Of a DNA stretch of 64,000 bases, positions 61,564 through 64,000 are shown piece after piece. The notes beneath the pieces were generated by a model. It had not been told where the DNA came from. It saw only the letters and a program-made list of their open reading frames with translations, and made no database searches. Each line of letters opens with the position of its first letter. The stretch's first letter is position 1. Source of the stretch: [Anoxybacillus] calidus (lineage in GTDB: Bacteria > Bacillota > Bacilli > Bacillales > Anoxybacillaceae); NCBI RefSeq assembly GCF_013760845.1, contig NZ_JACDUU010000007.1, positions 147,122-211,121 on the forward strand. Reading direction: 5' to 3'. A program made the position numbers and the translations under genes.

Positions 61564-61688
61564 GAGGCTGTCTCAAAAAAAGGGCCAAATCCTGCAACCA
61601 CAATCGATGTATATCATGTTTGATAGCCACATGATATATTGTGAATGGTTCGTGAGGTCAGCCCCTTATGAGATAGCCTCGTTTTTTT
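61564..61688 (+). repeat. Dispersed nested palindrome, copy G (variant)
   Basis: GAGGCTGTCTCA (from 61564) pairs with TGAGATAGCCTC, followed by GTTTTTTT, so it can terminate bcp. Inside, ATATATCATGT and ACATGATATAT are a near-perfect core palindrome, and GTGAGGTCAGCCCC is shared with copies E and H. Confidence 0.7.
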
Positions 61689-61728
61689 ATGTGTAAAATA
61701 TGGAACAAACTCATATATTAATAATAGA

Positions 61729-61758
61729 TTGACAAAATATCCATATACCTTGTAGACT
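61729..61758 (+). promoter_or_regulatory. Candidate perR promoter
   Basis: A perfect TTGACA (61729-61734) is followed 18 bases later by TAGACT (61753-61758). The -10 is weak. The Per box lies just downstream, where a repressor would block the start site. Confidence 0.55.
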
Positions 61759-61760
61759 AT

Positions 61761-61775
61761 TTATAAATATTATAA
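61761..61775. promoter_or_regulatory. Per box (PerR operator)
   Basis: TTATAAATATTATAA differs from the consensus TTATAATNATTATAA at one position. It lies 38 bases before the perR start, so PerR should repress its own gene, as in B. subtilis. Confidence 0.8.
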
Positions 61776-61813
61776 AATAATAATTCTTTTAGAAGAAAGT
61801 GAGGTGCATGACG

Positions 61814-62257
61814 GTGTCTGATAATTTTCAATTAAAGGAAGCGCTTGATACGTTGAAAAAAACAGGAGTACGTATTACTCCGCAACGTCATGCGATACTT
61901 GAATACTTAATTAGTTCTATGTCACATCCAACGGCAGATGAAATATATAAAGCCTTAGAGGGAAAATTTCCGAATATGAGCGTAGCGACTGTATATAATA
62001 ATTTGCGCGTTTTTAAAGAGGTTGGACTAGTAAAAGAATTGACATATGGCGATTCGTCAAGCCGTTTTGATTTTGTCACTTCCGACCATTATCACATTAT
62101 TTGTGAAGAGTGTGGTAAGATTGTTGATTTTCACTATCCTGGATTAGATGAGGTTGAGGATTTAGCTGCGCATGTTACAGGTTTTAAAGTAAGCCACCAT
62201 AGAATGGAGATTTATGGTGTGTGTTCAGATTGTCAAAAAGAATATCGACAGCATTAA
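61814..62257 (+). CDS. perR: Peroxide-sensing repressor PerR
   Basis: A 147-residue Fur-family repressor. GTG 61814 is 7 bases behind GTGAGGTG and aligns with the start of B. subtilis PerR; ATG 61808 is too close to the site. The winged helix includes [15 protein letters not shown] and [15 protein letters not shown]. The regulatory Fe/Mn ligands (His, Asp) are in [15 protein letters not shown] and the hinge His. The structural zinc is held by CEECGK and CSDCQ. Oxidation of the metal-bound His by peroxide releases DNA. Confidence 0.97.
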   Translation: MSDNFQLKEALDTLKKTGVRITPQRHAILEYLISSMSHPTADEIYKALEGKFPNMSVATVYNNLRVFKEVGLVKELTYGDSSSRFDFVTSDHYHIICEECGKIVDFHYPGLDEVEDLAAHVTGFKVSHHRMEIYGVCSDCQKEYRQH

Positions 62258-62261
62258 AATA

Positions 62262-62390
62262 GAGGCTGACCCGAAAGCGAGTGTCAGACCCCACAACCAT
62301 AATATATAGTACATAACGTTAGATAAGAGCACTATATATTACGGATTTCGCGTGAGGTCAGACGCTTTTAGGTCAGCCCCTTTTCTTTTT
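62262..62390 (+). repeat. Dispersed nested palindrome, copy H (best-preserved)
   Basis: Three nested pairs of arms are plain: outer GAGGCTGACC (62262-62271) with GGTCAGCCCC (62371-62380); middle GTGTCAGACCCCAC with GTGAGGTCAGACGC; inner TAATATATAGT with ACTATATATTA, perfect over 11 bases. It lies between convergent perR and ygzB, and the ygzB stop codon is inside its right outer arm. Confidence 0.85.
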
Positions 62391-62735
62391 TTGTTTTCGA
62401 TTATATTTTTCGTCGAACTCTTTGCCGGCTAAGTCAGGATCTAGCGTCAACGGTTCATTGCAGTACATACACATATCTACCCGTCCAAGCATTTTTGTGA
62501 TTTTATTGCAAGAAGGACAAACAACTTGAACCGTTTTTGTAGATAGCATCCCAATCCAGAAATAAACAACTGTACTTGCAATAATAAAAAGCAAACCTAA
62601 AATCATAAACAATGTCATAACGAACATAGAGCTGCGGAAGAATATACCTATATACATAACGACAAAGCCAACGAAAATTAAACTTAGAGCAAATGTGCGA
62701 ATTTTGTTGATTTTACTTGAATATTTTAGTCCCAT
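62373..62735 (-). CDS. ygzB: UPF0295 membrane protein YgzB
   Basis: A 120-residue protein with two membrane helices (about 15-35 and 42-63) and a C-terminal zinc-ribbon-like part with CPSCNK and CMYCNEPL. The start follows AGGAGGG. It matches YgzB, always beside perR in Bacillus; function unknown. The last residues and stop lie in repeat copy H. Confidence 0.93.
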   Translation of the reverse strand: MGLKYSSKINKIRTFALSLIFVGFVVMYIGIFFRSSMFVMTLFMILGLLFIIASTVVYFWIGMLSTKTVQVVCPSCNKITKMLGRVDMCMYCNEPLTLDPDLAGKEFDEKYNRKQKKKRG

Positions 62736-62893
62736 CTTATTCCCTCCTGAAAATAACTATATCACAAAGTGTAAACATTAAGTTGTATTTTGAACAAATA
62801 TACAAAATAAATTTTTTATCGTCTCCTGGAAAAAGGAGTTTTGCAATTTTTGTCGAATTGTATATCGGCAATTATGAAAATGGAGGAACGACC

Positions 62894-63766
62894 ATGGAGG
62901 ATTTAGTGCGGCCCATTTATCAAGAGAGAGCTAGTCATCGGAATACATTAGGGATTTTAATGATTGAAAAAAAACTCAATAACTCGGCCATCGCTGATAC
63001 ATTTGACCTTGTTTTATTTGTTATTGTTAAAGATGCTGAACAACCTGTTTTTATTAAACATTACGTTTCGAATGAACAAAAAGCCGCTCTGTATGTAGTT
63101 GACGAAAAAAAATTAAATGAATGGATTCTTCTAGGTTCCAATCGAAAAGTGATTGACTGGGTTTTAAATGGAAAAGTTTTGTTCGATCGCAATGAATATG
63201 TTCATGCCTTACGCAAGAGGCTTCTTGAATTTCCACAAGAAATCCGTCAGTTAAAAATGGGGATTGAGTTTGCTAAGTTAATTCGAAGATATACGGATGG
63301 AAAAGTATTTTTTGAAACAAAACAATTGTTGGATGCATACAATCATATTGTTCATGCTCTTCATCATCTAGCGAGACTTGCTGTCATTGAGCAAGGTTTT
63401 TATCCTGAAGTAACCGTATGGAATCAAGTGAAACAAATTGACCCACAAATTTATAAATTATATGAGGAATTGATTGAAAGTGAAGAAACGCTAGACAAAA
63501 GGCTAGAGCTTTTATTTTTAGCAAGTGAATTTTTAATTCATTCACGGATAGCGTCAGGAACGGCTCATTTATTAAAAGTATTAGGAGAAAAAAAGGAAGC
63601 TTGGACAATAGGAGAAATTACAGAGCATCCAGATCTTAAAGTCTATTCTATAGATATTGTCATTATGCTTGAGTATTTAGTGGAAAGAAATGTGTTATTA
63701 ATTGAGGAAGTGCCAACAAAAGGACAAGGAATTTATCATAGATATTATGTTGTGAAAAAAAATTAA
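62894..63766 (+). CDS. ygxA: YgxA, nucleotidyltransferase-like protein
   Basis: A 290-residue protein. ATG 62894 follows GGAGGAA; the frame upstream has no site. The N-half resembles a degenerate nucleotidyltransferase fold (DLVLFVIVKDAEQPVFIKHY, then WVLNGKVLFDRNEY) and the C-terminal part is winged-helix-like (GEKKEAWTIGEITEHPDL). It corresponds to B. subtilis YgxA, which precedes an rrn operon. Its biochemical role is not known. Confidence 0.88.
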   Translation: MEDLVRPIYQERASHRNTLGILMIEKKLNNSAIADTFDLVLFVIVKDAEQPVFIKHYVSNEQKAALYVVDEKKLNEWILLGSNRKVIDWVLNGKVLFDRNEYVHALRKRLLEFPQEIRQLKMGIEFAKLIRRYTDGKVFFETKQLLDAYNHIVHALHHLARLAVIEQGFYPEVTVWNQVKQIDPQIYKLYEELIESEETLDKRLELLFLASEFLIHSRIASGTAHLLKVLGEKKEAWTIGEITEHPDLKVYSIDIVIMLEYLVERNVLLIEEVPTKGQGIYHRYYVVKKN

Positions 63767-63775
63767 AAAAATGTA

Positions 63776-63804
63776 TTGACTAGTTTTTTAGTAAATGATA
63801 TATT
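63776..63804 (+). promoter_or_regulatory. rrn promoter P1
   Basis: TTGACT (63776-63781), 17-base spacer, TATATT (63799-63804). It starts 9 bases after the ygxA stop. Confidence 0.85.
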
Positions 63805-63814
63805 ATAAACCGTC

Positions 63815-63837
63815 GCTGCGGAAATGGTTTCCGCAGC
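63815..63837 (+). other. Perfect hairpin between rrn P1 and P2
   Basis: GCTGCGGAAA and TTTCCGCAGC are perfect complements with a 3-base loop. It would form in P1 transcripts only. There is no T run, so not a normal terminator. Confidence 0.6.
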
Positions 63838-63860
63838 TGATTAAAAATTCAAAAAAGGGC

Positions 63861-63889
63861 TTGACAATAAAAAGTCCTGATGATAACAT
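63861..63889 (+). promoter_or_regulatory. rrn promoter P2
   Basis: A perfect TTGACA (63861-63866), 17-base spacer and TAACAT (63884-63889). Tandem P1-P2 is the usual Bacillus rrn layout. Confidence 0.88.
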
Positions 63890-63907
63890 AAGAAAGTCGC
63901 TAATTAA

Positions 63908-63921
63908 TGTTCTTTGAAAAC
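63908..63921 (+). promoter_or_regulatory. rrn boxA antitermination element
   Basis: TGTTCTTTGAAAAC matches the Bacillus rrn boxA region recognised by NusB/NusE, 44 bases before the 16S gene. Confidence 0.75.
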
Positions 63922-63964
63922 TGAACAAAACGAAGCGTCCACGTCAATTTGCTAGGTATATAAC

Positions 63965-64000
63965 TTTATTGGAGAGTTTGATCCTGGCTCAGGACGAACG
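63965..64000 (+). rRNA. 16S ribosomal RNA, 5' end (continues past the window)
   Basis: TTTATTGGAGAGTTTGATCC and CTGGCTCAGGACGAACG are the first 36 bases of Bacillus-type 16S rRNA, including the universal 27F priming site. Confidence 0.98.

Noticed and set aside
41417..62390. CRISPR array as an explanation for the recurring palindromes.
   Set aside because: Copies are kilobases apart with no regular spacers and no cas genes.

Overview
The window is a chromosomal segment of a low-GC, endospore-forming Bacillaceae, most likely a thermophile of the Geobacillus/Parageobacillus/Anoxybacillus group (genus is inference). Reasons: strong AGGAGG ribosome sites with frequent GTG/TTG starts, small acid-soluble spore protein genes (sspE, sspK), HutP-type antitermination, and gene order from about 30.7 kb to the end that follows the B. 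subtilis yfhD-yfhE-yfhF-recX-yfhH-sspK-yfhJ-yfhP-mutY-yfhS-fabL-sspE-ygaB-ygaC-ygaD-gsaB-bcp-perR-ygzB-ygxA-rrn segment. The last 36 bases are the 5' end of a 16S rRNA gene behind a two-promoter rrn leader.

Layout. 0-5 kb: 3' part of a nitronate monooxygenase gene, a Cache-HAMP-PAS histidine kinase and a minimal chemoreceptor. 5.1-6.4 kb: a gene-poor stretch with a decayed tyrosine recombinase. 6.5-9.3 kb: a three-gene osmoprotectant-type ABC transporter (binding lipoprotein, ATPase with CBS domains, one permease). 9.4-11.8 kb: TPP riboswitch with terminator controlling thiC, plus a small zinc-ribbon gene. 11.8-17.1 kb (minus): a five-gene molybdenum hydroxylase operon with its own maturation genes. 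17.3-22.3 kb: two alpha/beta hydrolases, a hypothetical gene, a quinone-reductase pseudogene, a YhfP-type oxidoreductase and a TetR regulator. 22.4-28.5 kb: complete histidine utilisation operon hutPHUIG with its antiterminator leader. 28.6-44 kb: the yfh/yga housekeeping and sporulation block. 44-50 kb: a dipeptide ABC transporter dppDFEBC. 50-57 kb (minus): an aromatic-acid-exporter-like membrane protein, a 1,489-residue glutamate synthase and gsaB. 57.5-60.2 kb: an ABC-2 exporter. 60.5 kb to the end: a potassium channel, bcp, perR, ygzB, ygxA and the rrn promoter.

How the parts work together. Hut and Dpp feed amino-acid carbon and nitrogen into the cell, and hut induction is gated by HutP binding UAG triplets in front of a terminator. 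PerR, with an autoregulatory Per box, sits beside Bcp (peroxide defence). A perfect-consensus cre site upstream of the glutamate synthase suggests CcpA control.

The most unusual signals are non-coding. First, a dispersed family of nested palindromes (outer arms GGCTGACC/GGTCAGCC) sits just behind, and sometimes inside, the 3' ends of many genes, and appears to supply the C-terminal tail of YgaB; a shorter related palindrome does the same for MutY. Second, a tRNA-like segment on the minus strand is followed by two mutually exclusive hairpins in front of a GNAT acetyltransferase gene. No CRISPR array, intact insertion sequence or prophage was seen.
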